In this document: piece by piece, positions 1 to 8,245 of the stretch
Numbering within the stretch: the stretch's first letter is position 1
Layout of the letters: each line of letters opens with the position of its first letter
NCBI GenBank assembly: GCA_036374835.1
Contig: DASUTB010000143.1
Location: 1 to 23,101, forward strand
Direction of reading: 5' to 3'
From: DASUTB01 sp036374835
GTDB lineage: Bacteria > Actinomycetota > Actinomycetes > Jiangellales > Jiangellaceae
DNA length: 23,101 nucleotides
The notes under the pieces: generated by a model
Databases searched by the model: none
What the model saw: only the letters and a program-made list of their open reading frames with translations
Told to the model about the DNA's origin: nothing
Translations under genes and position numbers: made by a program

Positions 1-185
1 AGCCAGGGTAGGTGCACCAGCCACCACTCCCGAGTGTGCTGGGCGATGTGGTCGAGTTTTTCGTCGAGAGACGCCGCCCAGAACGATGATTTTCCGAACG
101 GGCTGCGCCGGTAGCCCAGCATCTCCACCACCAGGAATCCGAGCGGCAGCACCAGCAGGACCCCGACCACGGTCCGCCCGCTCAT
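1..185 (-). CDS. Putative membrane protein, N-terminal part only
   Basis: The gene runs off the left window edge, so only about 61 N-terminal residues are visible. The first 22 or so include a clear hydrophobic segment (VVGVLLVLPLGFLVVEML). A polar stretch follows with the pattern LDHIAQHTREWWLVHLPW, resembling the loop before a second membrane helix in small actinobacterial multi-pass membrane proteins. The ATG overlaps the stop of the upstream permease fragment as ATGA, so the two genes were translationally coupled. I do not recognise the family with certainty. A membrane component of an export system is possible because of the coupling to an ABC-2 permease, but that is inference. Confidence 0.6.
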   Translation of the reverse strand, partial: MSGRTVVGVLLVLPLGFLVVEMLGYRRSPFGKSSFWAASLDEKLDHIAQHTREWWLVHLPW

Positions 186-784
186 GCCGGCCGCCGAGCC
201 GGGCTCGTCCGGCCACCTGGTACGACCTCAGCCATTGGTAGCACCTTCATAGGTGAGTGCAGCCTGGTCCGCCGGCCCCACAGCGCGACGCCGAGAGCGA
301 GCAGCACGACCGCGAAGATCACCGAGTGTGCGACGGCGGACCCGGTCGCCGCCGCGTCCGGCACGCCGCTCGCCCGCTGGATCAGCTGGCTCGTTCCCCA
401 CAGCGGCATCCAGTTCTGCGCATCACCCGACATCTGGATGCCGACGATGCCGATGATTACCAGCACGCCCTCCATCTCGCGGGGCACCAGCGCGGCGGCG
501 ACGACGCCGATGGCCACCGCCACCAGTTGGGCCAGCGCAATGGCCGTGACCAAGGTGCCGAGACCGATGTCGCGCTGCGACCAGATCACGACGGCGAACA
601 GTGGCGTGACGACGGCGGCCAGCCCGAGCACGGTGAGGATCCGACCGGATACCAGCTCGGTCGGTCGGAATCCGGTCAGCAGCAGCGACTGGTCGGCCCG
701 CCTGGCACCGATGATGACGAACAACGCCGCCACCGCGGTTGCCCAGCCGGCGCCGACCGTGCCCGTGGCCACGATCCACAGCTC
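182..784 (-). pseudogene. ABC-2 type transporter permease, 5'-truncated remnant
   Basis: About 200 residues look like the C-terminal five membrane segments of an ABC-2 permease: helices around GAGWATAVAALFVIIGA, ILTVLGLAAVVTPLFAVVIW, LVTAIALAQLVAVAIGVVAA, VLVIIGIVGIQMSG and SVIFAVVLLALGVALWG. An ABC-2 permease normally has a cytosolic N-terminus and a first helix before this; both are missing. The open frame does continue upstream to 1054, but those 90 residues are charged, arginine-rich nonsense and lie antisense to a recognisable ScyD/ScyE-like coding segment. The homology therefore breaks at about 784-790. The stop overlaps the start of the next gene (ATGA). The fragment is likely non-functional, or part of a rearranged locus. 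Confidence 0.65.
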
Positions 785-790
785 CGCTGT

Positions 791-1078
791 GTTCTGGTGT
801 TCGACGGCGGCTTCACGTCGATCATCGACCTCGCGTTCGGGCCGGACGGATCGCTCAACGTCGCCGAGCTCGACGAGGCGAGCTGGGCGGCCGTGGAGAT
901 TCTTCAGGCGCCGACCGGGGGGACGATCAACTCCTGCGACGTCGACACCCTGTCGTGTGGCGAGGTGGCTTCGGATATCCCGATCCTGACGGCGATCACC
1001 TTCGGCAAGGACGGGGTCCTGTGGGCCACAAGGAACGCCCTCATCCCGGGCCAAGCCGAAGTGTTCGAGGTCCCGTAG
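791..1078 (+). pseudogene. ScyD/ScyE-family protein, C-terminal remnant
   Basis: About 95 residues match the end of ScyD/ScyE-type secreted beta-propeller proteins: FTSIIDLAFGPDGSL, a GGTINSCD-like strand, then PILTAITFGKDGVLWATRNA ending in a P-rich terminus. Full family members run to several hundred residues with a signal peptide and repeated propeller blades. Everything upstream is missing and replaced, on the opposite strand, by an ABC permease remnant. The frame is open further upstream to 257, but that extension is Arg/Gln/Asp-rich shadow sequence of the permease. The segment has no credible start codon or ribosome binding site and is best read as a gene fragment. Recognition of the family is from memory of its C-terminal motifs. 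Confidence 0.65.
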
Positions 1079-1087
1079 CGGCTACGG
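1073..1087. other. Short near-perfect palindrome at the end of the ScyD-like remnant
   Basis: CCGTAGC-G-GCTACGG spans the TAG stop codon of the remnant. As RNA it could form only a 6-bp stem with a tight loop, and there is no T-tract, so a terminator role is weak. Confidence 0.3.
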
Positions 1088-1091
1088 AGTG

Positions 1092-1144
1092 ACCGCGATG
1101 AGCGGGTGAATTAGAGGTACGTAAGCCACTCGTCACGAGCTCGA
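1092..1144 (-). pseudogene. Degenerate copy of the 3' part of the adjacent membrane-protein gene
   Basis: Positions 1113-1144 align with 1321-1353 inside the intact gene at 1235-1942: AGAGGTACG, AAGCC and CACGAGCTCGA are shared in order, with one base gap and a few substitutions. Similarity extends left through a shared GCGATGAG. On the minus strand the copy reads VVELVTSGL where the intact gene reads AIELVAGGL, then shifts frame and stops. This looks like a decayed tandem paralogue fragment. It is short, so chance is not fully excluded. Confidence 0.4.
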
Positions 1145-1234
1145 CCACGTTGGGCTGCAGCGTACGTTTCGGGCGGGACCAGCCCGAGCCTTTTCGCCGC
1201 GGCGCACGATTCCCGGCAGCCCCGTAGCGCATGA

Positions 1235-1942
1235 TCACTGCTGGGCCACGGGCGCATCCGCCACCACCGGTACGTAGCGCTCGGGGCGCGCGAGCATCAG
1301 GGCGCCGGCGATGAGGATCCAGAGGTACGGAAGCCCACCTGCCACGAGCTCGATGGCCTGGACCGGAACGAAGAAGCCGGCGACCTGTCCGACGACGGTG
1401 GCCAGGATCGCCCACCCCAGCCAGGTCGGAAAGAGCCGCGTGACGATGATGACCACACCCAGGGGGATCAGCCACAGCCCCGATAAGATCGAATCGACCC
1501 ACAGAACGCCCGCGGAGACGCCGTGAAGCACCAGGTAGGCATCGGTCTCCAGACCGCCGTGGGTCGCCCAGTAGGCACCTGCCCTGAGAACCGCCAGATA
1601 CGTCACGACGACCCCCTCCCCGACGGTCGCGCCGGCCAGAACGAGGAGCCCGACCCACCGGAGGTCTCGATCGATCAGTCCGATCAGGTCGGCGACCATG
1701 GCGATGAAGACCAGCAAGAGTGCCCATCCGATGGTCACCATGCCCACGCCGATCACGAACGCCGCGTCGACGCTCAGGCCCTCGTAGTAACTGATGATCT
1801 CGTCGGCTGGGGCGTCTCGTGTCGGCAGATCGGCTTCGCCGGTCAGTAGCACCCGCGTCACTGAGAGTACTCCCCACAACACACCGGCCAGGCCGGCGAT
1901 CACCACGCCGATCTTGCGGCTCATCGGCCTCGCACTTGCCAT
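1235..1942 (-). CDS. Six-segment integral membrane protein (DUF4386-like)
   Basis: This 235-residue protein is almost entirely hydrophobic, with about six predicted helices: residues ~9-29, ~55-80, ~90-115, ~135-160, ~162-185 and ~195-217. Size, topology and the YYEG segment after helix 1 resemble DUF4386-type membrane proteins of unknown function; this is a style match, not proof. The ATG at 1942 is preceded by GAAGGG about 9 nt upstream, which supports it over the internal Met at 1924. No catalytic motif is visible. The upstream region carries one of four copies of a shared promoter element (2054-2100), linking this gene to the phosphotransferase/LuxR block. A decayed copy of its 3' end lies just downstream. 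Confidence 0.75.
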   Translation of the reverse strand: MASARPMSRKIGVVIAGLAGVLWGVLSVTRVLLTGEADLPTRDAPADEIISYYEGLSVDAAFVIGVGMVTIGWALLLVFIAMVADLIGLIDRDLRWVGLLVLAGATVGEGVVVTYLAVLRAGAYWATHGGLETDAYLVLHGVSAGVLWVDSILSGLWLIPLGVVIIVTRLFPTWLGWAILATVVGQVAGFFVPVQAIELVAGGLPYLWILIAGALMLARPERYVPVVADAPVAQQ

Positions 1943-2053
1943 CGTTCTCGTCCCTTCTCACAACTCGGCCGGACGCACGCCCGAGGATCGCCCCTAGACC
2001 AGATCCCGCCAACACGGCACGGCGGTGCAGGACCCGGCGCGATAGCCACATAC

Positions 2054-2100
2054 AGCTTCCGGCGGCCGGCGGTGTGAACGCATCGGTAGGACTGCGTAAC
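2054..2100 (-). promoter_or_regulatory. Shared promoter element, copy 1 (upstream of membrane-protein gene)
   Basis: On the minus strand positions 2100-2083 read GTTACGCAGTCCTACCGA. After exactly 23 nt comes GAAGCT (2059-2054), matching the GANGNT -10-like pattern of the other copies. The element lies about 140 bp upstream of the start at 1942, just past the stop of the phosphotransferase gene, so it can give that membrane-protein gene its own promoter. The repetition is directly visible; the promoter role is inference. Confidence 0.55.
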
Positions 2101-2118
2101 CCGACCCGATACGGCACC

Positions 2119-4602
2119 TCATTCGGCCGCGCGAGCGAGATCGACCGTGCCGGCGGAGCCGTCCACAGTCACCAGCTGCCCGTCGTGCAGCAGTTCGGTG
2201 GCGTTGCCGGTGGCCACAACGGCCGGGATGTGGCACTCCCGGGCGATGATCGCAGGATGGGAGAGGATGCCGCCGACGTCGGTGATCAGGGCTCCCATCG
2301 ACGGGAACACGACCGACCACACCGGTGACGTGACCGGGCAGACGACCACGTCACCGGTGTGGATCCGGTCGAACTCCGTCTCGCCGCGGACGATCTTGAC
2401 CGGGCCGGTGTAGGTTCCCGGCGAGGCCGCGATGCCATCGAGCCGCTGCGCATCGGACCGGGCTCGCCCGCCGGATCGCGCGGCCTCGAAGTCGCGCCCG
2501 GTGTACCAAAGCACGGCCTCGTTGACTCCGCGTATCGCACTCGGTGCCCACCGAAGGGACGGCGGAGGGCCGGGCGGCGTGCCGTAGACCGGCGGCCCCG
2601 GATGAGCCTCGACCCACGCGCGCTCGCCCTTGCGACGGACGACCAGCTCGCGCCGGTCGGCGCTGTCGGCGAGTGCGTGACGCATCTCGTCCAGCTCGAG
2701 GAAGAACACGTCATCGCCGGCCGCGAGCTGGTCGCGCTCGGCGAGCCGGCGGCCGTACTCGCGGCAGACCGCCCTGACCAGCGCAAGAGGCACGCCGACG
2801 GTGTAGAACTCGTTGTCCTCCCGCACCGGGTAGACCGTCTCGGCGCGTCGCAGCGCAGCCTCGAACCGGCGCCGGTCGGCTTTGGGACGCTGTTTCAGCA
2901 GCTGCCGGGCTTCGGCCCTGACCGAGTCACGTCGCTGCGCGACCGCTGCGTCGGCGACGGCCAGGTCGAGCGTCAGGTGGTCGCGGATGAGCTGGAGCAG
3001 CAGATCATCCCGCTCGCCCAGGGCGGCCTCGGCCACCTCGTACCGCATCGCCCGGAATCCGTCCTCGCGACGGTAGGCGGCCAGCCGCTCCTCGAAATCC
3101 TGGTCGGCCGCCGACATCCGCGAGAGAGCTTCCGGGCCCTCGTCGAGCATGGCCCGCAGCCGGCGGTCGGACGCCACTTGCTCGGCCAGCTCGGCCAGCC
3201 GGCGCGCGGGCGCGGTGGAGGTGGCGGACAGCCCGCAGAGCAGGTCGCACGTCCGCTCTTCGGCCCAGCCGAGCAGGTCGCGGCACGCGGTGATCAGCTC
3301 GTAGAGCGGCTGAGCCTGGGTGCCGTGTAGCAGGAAATGCAGGTCGATCGCTTCGTCCGCATAGGCACGCACCTCGGTCAGGTGCCGGGCGAGGGCTTCG
3401 TAGGGCAACGCCGCGAGATCGGTGTCGCGCAGCCGAGCCAGCCGCTCGGCAAGCCGGGGGCGTAGCTCGTTGAACCACTTCTCGGTCAGCGCCAGCGGCA
3501 GGTCTTGCGCTACTTCGGCTCGAGCAGCGGCCGCCTTCCTTCGTAGCGCCGGGTGTACCCGCAACAGCAGACCCAGCAGCCAACCGGGTGGCGTAGACCC
3601 GTCCTTGCCGCCCGGCGGGACCAACCGGACGTACTCCCAGCCGCCGATGTCGCGGAAGTCGATGGTCTCCAGCAGTACGCCGGAGCGGGCGAACGCCTTG
3701 CGCATCGCTTCGGTCCGCCTCGGGTTGAGCAGCGACCGGTTCATCGGCGTGTGCGGCTGCGGAGCGTGCACCGGCTCGCGCTCCCAGTATCCGTCCGGCA
3801 CTTCGACCGGGATCGGCACCGGCTCGATCGCCGGCAATGCAGTGATCGGTCGCGCCTGCAACAGCCACAGCCCTGCTTCGTCCACCGCCCACTCGATATC
3901 CTGCGGCGCACCGCGGTCCGCGGCGACGCGGCGAGCCAGCTCGGCGACCCGTCCCGCGGTCGCTGCGTCAATCGCATGCTGCGACGCGGACCGCAGCACC
4001 GGTGAATCGCCGGTACGGCACTGCCAGCGCTCCGGGTCCGCCCCGCCGGCCAGCGCAGTTGCGGCCAGCCCGGCCACGGCCTCGATCGTCACGGCGTCTC
4101 GGTCTCCGGTCACCGGGTCGGCGGTGAACGCAACCCCGGCAGCCGTCGGGTCGAGCTGTCGCTGAATGAGCACTGCCATCCGCGCCGGCTCAGATGCCGT
4201 TCGGTGGTCGGCGTAGGCGCGCACACCCGCACTGGCCGCCGAACTCCAGCAGCGTTGGACGGCGTCCTGGAGCGCATCAGCGCCGACCACCCCGAGCACC
4301 GTCTCGTACTGGCCCGCGCGGGACGCGCCGGGCTGGTCCTCGTCCAGCGCCGACGAGCGGACGGCCAGTGGCACCGCGCCGAAGTGGTCCGCCGCCTTGA
4401 TCAGCGCCCGCTCGACGACCTCTGGCATCACTCCCCCAGCGGCGGCGGCGAACGCATCGACGGTGAGCACCAGACCGTAGGGGACGGCGAATCCCGCCCT
4501 TGCCAGCTCAGCCAGCGTCGCCGCCTTCCCGCCGGCTCGATGGCGGTCTGCGCAGCCGGGATCGTCCAGGCTGAAAAGGTACGTCGGGCCGGTAGCGATC
4601 AT
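2119..4602 (-). CDS. PEP-utilising / rifampicin phosphotransferase-like enzyme
   Basis: This 827-residue protein has the layout of PEP synthase-like dikinases. Residues ~1-255 form an ATP-grasp domain (GGKAATLAEL with Lys26, AVRSS with Arg82, QARPIT at 249-254). A long helical middle region of ~260-710 would hold the acceptor site. A C-terminal swivelling domain carries GGILSHPAIIAREC with the phospho-carrier His782. Length and order match rifampicin phosphotransferases (about 860 residues), which move the beta-phosphate of ATP to the drug via this histidine. The acceptor here cannot be deduced, because the middle region is the variable part. The start is firm: GGAGGTGA precedes ATG 4602. The gene lies 79 bp downstream of the LuxR gene, has its own shared-type promoter element, and probably confers a small-molecule phosphorylation function under LuxR control. 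Confidence 0.85.
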   Translation of the reverse strand: MIATGPTYLFSLDDPGCADRHRAGGKAATLAELARAGFAVPYGLVLTVDAFAAAAGGVMPEVVERALIKAADHFGAVPLAVRSSALDEDQPGASRAGQYETVLGVVGADALQDAVQRCWSSAASAGVRAYADHRTASEPARMAVLIQRQLDPTAAGVAFTADPVTGDRDAVTIEAVAGLAATALAGGADPERWQCRTGDSPVLRSASQHAIDAATAGRVAELARRVAADRGAPQDIEWAVDEAGLWLLQARPITALPAIEPVPIPVEVPDGYWEREPVHAPQPHTPMNRSLLNPRRTEAMRKAFARSGVLLETIDFRDIGGWEYVRLVPPGGKDGSTPPGWLLGLLLRVHPALRRKAAAARAEVAQDLPLALTEKWFNELRPRLAERLARLRDTDLAALPYEALARHLTEVRAYADEAIDLHFLLHGTQAQPLYELITACRDLLGWAEERTCDLLCGLSATSTAPARRLAELAEQVASDRRLRAMLDEGPEALSRMSAADQDFEERLAAYRREDGFRAMRYEVAEAALGERDDLLLQLIRDHLTLDLAVADAAVAQRRDSVRAEARQLLKQRPKADRRRFEAALRRAETVYPVREDNEFYTVGVPLALVRAVCREYGRRLAERDQLAAGDDVFFLELDEMRHALADSADRRELVVRRKGERAWVEAHPGPPVYGTPPGPPPSLRWAPSAIRGVNEAVLWYTGRDFEAARSGGRARSDAQRLDGIAASPGTYTGPVKIVRGETEFDRIHTGDVVVCPVTSPVWSVVFPSMGALITDVGGILSHPAIIARECHIPAVVATGNATELLHDGQLVTVDGSAGTVDLARAAE

Positions 4603-4627
4603 GGCTCACCTCCGGGGCTCACCGGGA

Positions 4628-4674
4628 ATCATCCGCCCGACCCTGCGCCTTCGGCATCGGTAGAACGACGTAAG
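4628..4674 (-). promoter_or_regulatory. Shared promoter element, copy 2 (upstream of phosphotransferase gene)
   Basis: On the minus strand positions 4674-4657 read CTTACGTCGTTCTACCGA, followed after 23 nt by GATGAT (4633-4628). A transcript starting about 7 nt later would have a ~20-nt leader containing the GGAGGTGA ribosome binding site. The element occupies nearly the whole gap between the LuxR gene and the phosphotransferase gene, so the latter is probably transcribed from here as well as by read-through. Confidence 0.6.
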
Positions 4675-4681
4675 TAGCAGG

Positions 4682-7678
4682 TCACGGCGGGTTGTCCTGG
4701 TGTCGCCGCTCGGTGACATAAGCGGCGAGCGCTGCGCGGGAGTTGATGTTCAGCCGGGTGTAGATGTGGTCCAGGTGTGCGGTCACCGTCCGGATGCTTA
4801 CGAACAGCCGCTCGGCGATCTCCGCGTTGGAAATGCCTGTCGCGACCAGCTCGGCGACCTCCTGCTGGCGCGGGGTTAGGCCGGCCTGCGCCGGACGGCC
4901 GCCTCGCGGCACGGCGGCTCCCGCGGCCCGCATCAGCCGGCCCGCACGAGCCTCGTAACGGCCGGCCCCGAGCGTCGCCATAACCCGGTGCGCCGACGCC
5001 ACCAGGTCGGCCGGGCCGTCGGCAGCTCCGATCTCCGCCGCCTCGATCGCCGCCCGCGCCGTCTCAAACGGCAGCCGGAGCCGCTCGAACCCCGCCCTGG
5101 CCTCGAGCAGGAGCCGGTAAGCCGCACTACGGTCACCGTCAGCGTGCGCGGCGAGCCCGGCCAGCCGTCGAGCCATCACCTGCGGATACGTGCCATCCGG
5201 TCCGACCTGGGCGAGCTGTGCGGCCGCTGTCCGGGCGCCCTCGGCGTCACGCGTGCGGGCCCTCGCCTCGGCCAGCGCGACGAGCCCCCAGGGCGGTATC
5301 ACCCCGGCCAGCACGTATGGATTGGAACTCGCGACCGGCTCGATGTGCTTCAGGGCAGCCGCAGCGTCACCCCGTTCCAGCGCCGCCAATGCTCCGAAGA
5401 TCCCCAGGACTCCGCGTGCCGCCTCGGGCTCGACCAGGCCCTGCTCGATCCGTTTGCGACAGCTCTGCAGCCGCCGCTCCGCCTCGTGAGGATCATCGCG
5501 ATAGGCGGCGAGCAGCGCGCCGACGGTCGGCCCGATCGTGGCCGCTCGCGAGTTCTCCGAGCCGGTGACGGCCAGCTCGAATTCGTCCAGAATGTCCTGA
5601 GCCTCGTCCCATGTCCCGCGGTAGAGCGCCTCCCCAAATGCGTAGAGGTAGCGGCGGTAGTTCCACCCGGGAATGCCGATGCGTTGATCCAGTACAGCAA
5701 GCTCGGCGTTGGCGTGGCGCAGTCTTCCCAGGTCGCCCATTGCGAGCGCCTCCAAGGCCCGAAATTGCACGCCCTGGAGGTGGATGGTCGGGTGATCGAC
5801 AAGCTGGTGCGAGAGCGACTCGCCCAGCACCATGGCCGCTTGGTACTGCGCCCACTCCAGCAGGATGCCCATCCGGGCCAGGGACGCCATCAGCTTCGCC
5901 TCCGCTGTCGCGATCTTGCCGGCCAGCTGCCGGATACGGTCTTCAACGGCGGCTGCGGCCGGAACGTCGAGCTGGCGTTGGTGGTTCATCATCAGCACGA
6001 ACAGCAGCTCCATGTGGAGCAGCGTCGGCGGCTGGTCGCCCAGCGCCGCCAGCGCGGCCTCGACCTCGTGGACCGCGGCAGTGATCTCGCCGCGGTCGCT
6101 GTGCGCGTCGGCCACCAGCTGGTGCAGCGTGGCACGGCCGGTGGCATCGTCCGGGGACGTGTGTTCCAGCGCCCGTTGCCAAGCACGGACTGCTGCCGAC
6201 GCCTCACCCGAGAACCGCAGCGCGTGGCCGTACGCGGTCAGGATCTCGCCGAGCAGGTCGGGACACGCCCGCTCGGCCAGCTCGAGTGCGCGGCCCACGT
6301 AGCTGGTCGCATCCTCGTACGCGAAGCGGTCGAACGCTGCGCGGCCGGCGTCCAGCATCATCCGGGCGGCCTCCGCCGGCGGAATCACCGCTCCAGCAGC
6401 CTCAACATGCGGCGCGAGGGCCGCCGGATCGCCGGAGCCGCGGAGTGCATCGACAAAGCCGGCGTGCAAGTCGCGCCGTCTGGACGCCGGCATGGTGCTG
6501 TACGCCACTTCGTGGACCAGCGGATGATGTGCGCGGTAGATCAACGTGGGTCCGTCGTCGGCCTCTGCGATCAAGCCACGAGCGACCAGCGAGTCGAGGG
6601 TGGCCCGGACAGCCGGGCCGCCGACGGCTGTCAGCAGGTCGACGTCCGCCTGTTCGCCGCCAACCGCGAGCAGCCCGACGACGTCGCGTTCGTGTGGTGA
6701 CAGGCTGTCTAGCCGACCGGCGATCACGCCCCTTATCGCTGGTGGTACCCCCAGCTCGGCCTGCGGTGCCACAGCGACCGCGCCGTCGACGGTCATGAGC
6801 ATTCCCGACTCGACAAGCCAGCGGCCGTACGCTTCGACATACAGCGGGACCCCGAGCGACCGGTCAACGACCAGCTGGACGAGATCGGGTGATGGGCGCG
6901 AACCGATCGCCGTGGTTAGCACCGCCGCGACCCCGTCGTCATCAAGGCGGGACAGCGCCACATCGTGGGCGTCGACCGTGCGGTGGATCGTGCCGACGAT
7001 CGCGCCAACGCGCGAGACGGCTGCCTCCTCCGGCCGGTATGTCGTCATGAGCAGCACCGGCATGCCCTTCAGGTCGCGAAGAAGGTAGTCCAGCAGCTCC
7101 AGAGTGCCGCTGTCCGCCCAGTGCAGGTCGTCGACCAGCAGCACCACTGGGCCGGCGGACGCAATCCGGCCGAGCAGCCGGAGTGCCGCTTCGAACAGCC
7201 GGGTTCGCTGCAGCGTCGCGTCCGGCCCCGGAAGGGTGTCCGAGACGCCTGCTCCTGGAACCAGCTGACCGAGCAGCGGGAGCCCGGTCGTCAGGTCGTC
7301 GCGCTCGGCGGGCGGCCGTGATCGGAGGAACCGGCCGAATGCCTCCACCATCGGGGCGAACGCCAGGGTGCGATCCAGCGGCTGGGCCCGGCCATGCAGC
7401 ACCGCGAAGTGCCGACTGTTGGCCATCTCGACCGCCGCGGCGGCCAACCGGGTCTTGCCTATTCCGGCTTCTCCGGTGACGAGCAGCGCAGCTCCCGTAC
7501 CGGTGCTGGCTCGGTCGAGGGCCGCCATGACGGCGGCAAGCTCGCGGTCGCGGCCGACCATAGCCGGCGACGCCGGTACTGCGTCGCCACGAACCGCGTT
7601 GCCATCTGCCAGACCGTCCACGCCCGCTGCCCCCACGACCAAGGCCCCCACCGACGATGGTAGGGGCCTTAGGGGCAA
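4682..7678 (-). CDS. LAL-type LuxR family transcriptional regulator
   Basis: A large ATP-binding LuxR (LAL/MalT-like) regulator of up to 998 residues. In order: VGRDREL start of the AAA/STAND domain (~41), Walker A GEAGIGKT (69-76), Walker B VVLLVDD followed by LHWAD (178-189), a long TPR-like helical region (~430-900), and a C-terminal LuxR helix-turn-helix (~933-998; LTPRQQEVAELVATG, SNAEIAERLFVS, TVTAHLDHIY). Such proteins activate nearby genes when a ligand binds the STAND/TPR part. The start is uncertain: the frame opens at TTG 7678, 19 bp after the SRPBCC stop; GTG codons at 7651 and 7621, or ATG 7561, are alternatives, the last leaving almost nothing before VGRD. It is probably co-transcribed with the SRPBCC gene from the element at 8179-8225, which implies autoregulation. 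Confidence 0.9.
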   Translation of the reverse strand: MPLRPLPSSVGALVVGAAGVDGLADGNAVRGDAVPASPAMVGRDRELAAVMAALDRASTGTGAALLVTGEAGIGKTRLAAAAVEMANSRHFAVLHGRAQPLDRTLAFAPMVEAFGRFLRSRPPAERDDLTTGLPLLGQLVPGAGVSDTLPGPDATLQRTRLFEAALRLLGRIASAGPVVLLVDDLHWADSGTLELLDYLLRDLKGMPVLLMTTYRPEEAAVSRVGAIVGTIHRTVDAHDVALSRLDDDGVAAVLTTAIGSRPSPDLVQLVVDRSLGVPLYVEAYGRWLVESGMLMTVDGAVAVAPQAELGVPPAIRGVIAGRLDSLSPHERDVVGLLAVGGEQADVDLLTAVGGPAVRATLDSLVARGLIAEADDGPTLIYRAHHPLVHEVAYSTMPASRRRDLHAGFVDALRGSGDPAALAPHVEAAGAVIPPAEAARMMLDAGRAAFDRFAYEDATSYVGRALELAERACPDLLGEILTAYGHALRFSGEASAAVRAWQRALEHTSPDDATGRATLHQLVADAHSDRGEITAAVHEVEAALAALGDQPPTLLHMELLFVLMMNHQRQLDVPAAAAVEDRIRQLAGKIATAEAKLMASLARMGILLEWAQYQAAMVLGESLSHQLVDHPTIHLQGVQFRALEALAMGDLGRLRHANAELAVLDQRIGIPGWNYRRYLYAFGEALYRGTWDEAQDILDEFELAVTGSENSRAATIGPTVGALLAAYRDDPHEAERRLQSCRKRIEQGLVEPEAARGVLGIFGALAALERGDAAAALKHIEPVASSNPYVLAGVIPPWGLVALAEARARTRDAEGARTAAAQLAQVGPDGTYPQVMARRLAGLAAHADGDRSAAYRLLLEARAGFERLRLPFETARAAIEAAEIGAADGPADLVASAHRVMATLGAGRYEARAGRLMRAAGAAVPRGGRPAQAGLTPRQQEVAELVATGISNAEIAERLFVSIRTVTAHLDHIYTRLNINSRAALAAYVTERRHQDNPP

Positions 7679-7697
7679 CCGTCGATGCCTTGCCTCG

Positions 7698-8141
7698 CTA
7701 CGACTCGGCCTCGACCAGCTCCTTCAGGTTGGCCAGGCTCGACCTCAACACCCGAGTGATCATCCGAGCGGCCACCGGGTCGGCAAGCTTGCCGAACAGG
7801 CCCCCGAAGCCGACTGTCTCCGCCTTGAACGCCACCCGCGTCCCGCCTTCGACGGCCTCCAGGAGCACCTCGTCCGTTCCCGAGACCTCTCCGGACATCA
7901 CTGTGTTGCCAATGCGGTTCGGCGGGTCGTACTCGGTGACCTCGAAGGTCGTGTCCACGGTCTTGCCCAGAAAACGGTCCACCCGCCGGAACCTTGAGCC
8001 CTTGCCGAGCGGCTCGTCGGTGAGCAGCTCGCGCCCGACCGCAGCCGCGAACCAATCCCGCTCGCGGCGAGGATCGGCCACGTAGGCCCATACCGTCTCG
8101 ACGGGCCGAGCGATGACCTCTTCACCCGTGATCGTTTGCAT
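7698..8141 (-). CDS. SRPBCC (START/Bet v 1-like) family protein
   Basis: This 147-residue protein begins MQTITGEEVIARPVETVWAY, the usual first strand and helix of SRPBCC proteins. It continues with a D-P-R-R-E-R-DWF helix, a GKGSRFRR strand, and a long C-terminal helix ending in LANLKELVE. The fold encloses a hydrophobic ligand pocket; these proteins bind, transport or transform small lipophilic molecules, and the actual ligand is unknown. The start at 8141 is chosen because GGGAGGAG lies about 9 nt upstream. In-frame Met codons at 8180 and 8195 lack such a site. The gene is 19 bp upstream of the LuxR frame and likely forms one operon with it. A ligand-binding protein co-expressed with a ligand-responsive LAL regulator is suggestive. 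Confidence 0.8.
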   Translation of the reverse strand: MQTITGEEVIARPVETVWAYVADPRRERDWFAAAVGRELLTDEPLGKGSRFRRVDRFLGKTVDTTFEVTEYDPPNRIGNTVMSGEVSGTDEVLLEAVEGGTRVAFKAETVGFGGLFGKLADPVAARMITRVLRSSLANLKELVEAES

Positions 8142-8178
8142 GACTCGTCTCCTCCCGATCGGGTTCGTGTCATGCGTC

Positions 8179-8225
8179 ATCGTCGTCCCGGCCACGCCCG
8201 GGCGGCATCGGCCAGATTGCGTAAC
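8179..8225 (-). promoter_or_regulatory. Shared promoter element, copy 4 (upstream of SRPBCC-LuxR operon)
   Basis: On the minus strand positions 8225-8208 read GTTACGCAATCTGGCCGA, 14 of 18 identical to copy 1, and the 5' flank TCGGG is also shared. After 23 nt comes GACGAT (8184-8179). The element points at the SRPBCC start (8141), about 66 bp away. It is the most divergent copy but keeps the spacing. Confidence 0.5.
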
Positions 8226-8245
8226 CCGAGCGGGAAGGCGTGGGA

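Noticed and set aside
1113..1130. Minus-strand CTTACGTACCTCTAA, a partial match to the shared promoter element
   Set aside because: Only 11 of 18 positions agree and the resemblance is explained by duplication of the coding sequence at 1321-1353.
4988..6700. A 570-codon open frame on the plus strand inside the LuxR gene, and similar long antisense frames at 2359-3330, 9410-10288, 11013-11807 and 15356-17086
   Set aside because: They are antisense or shifted shadows of well-supported genes, rich in Arg/Gln/His/Pro with no domain, no start context and no ribosome binding site. High GC produces such frames routinely.
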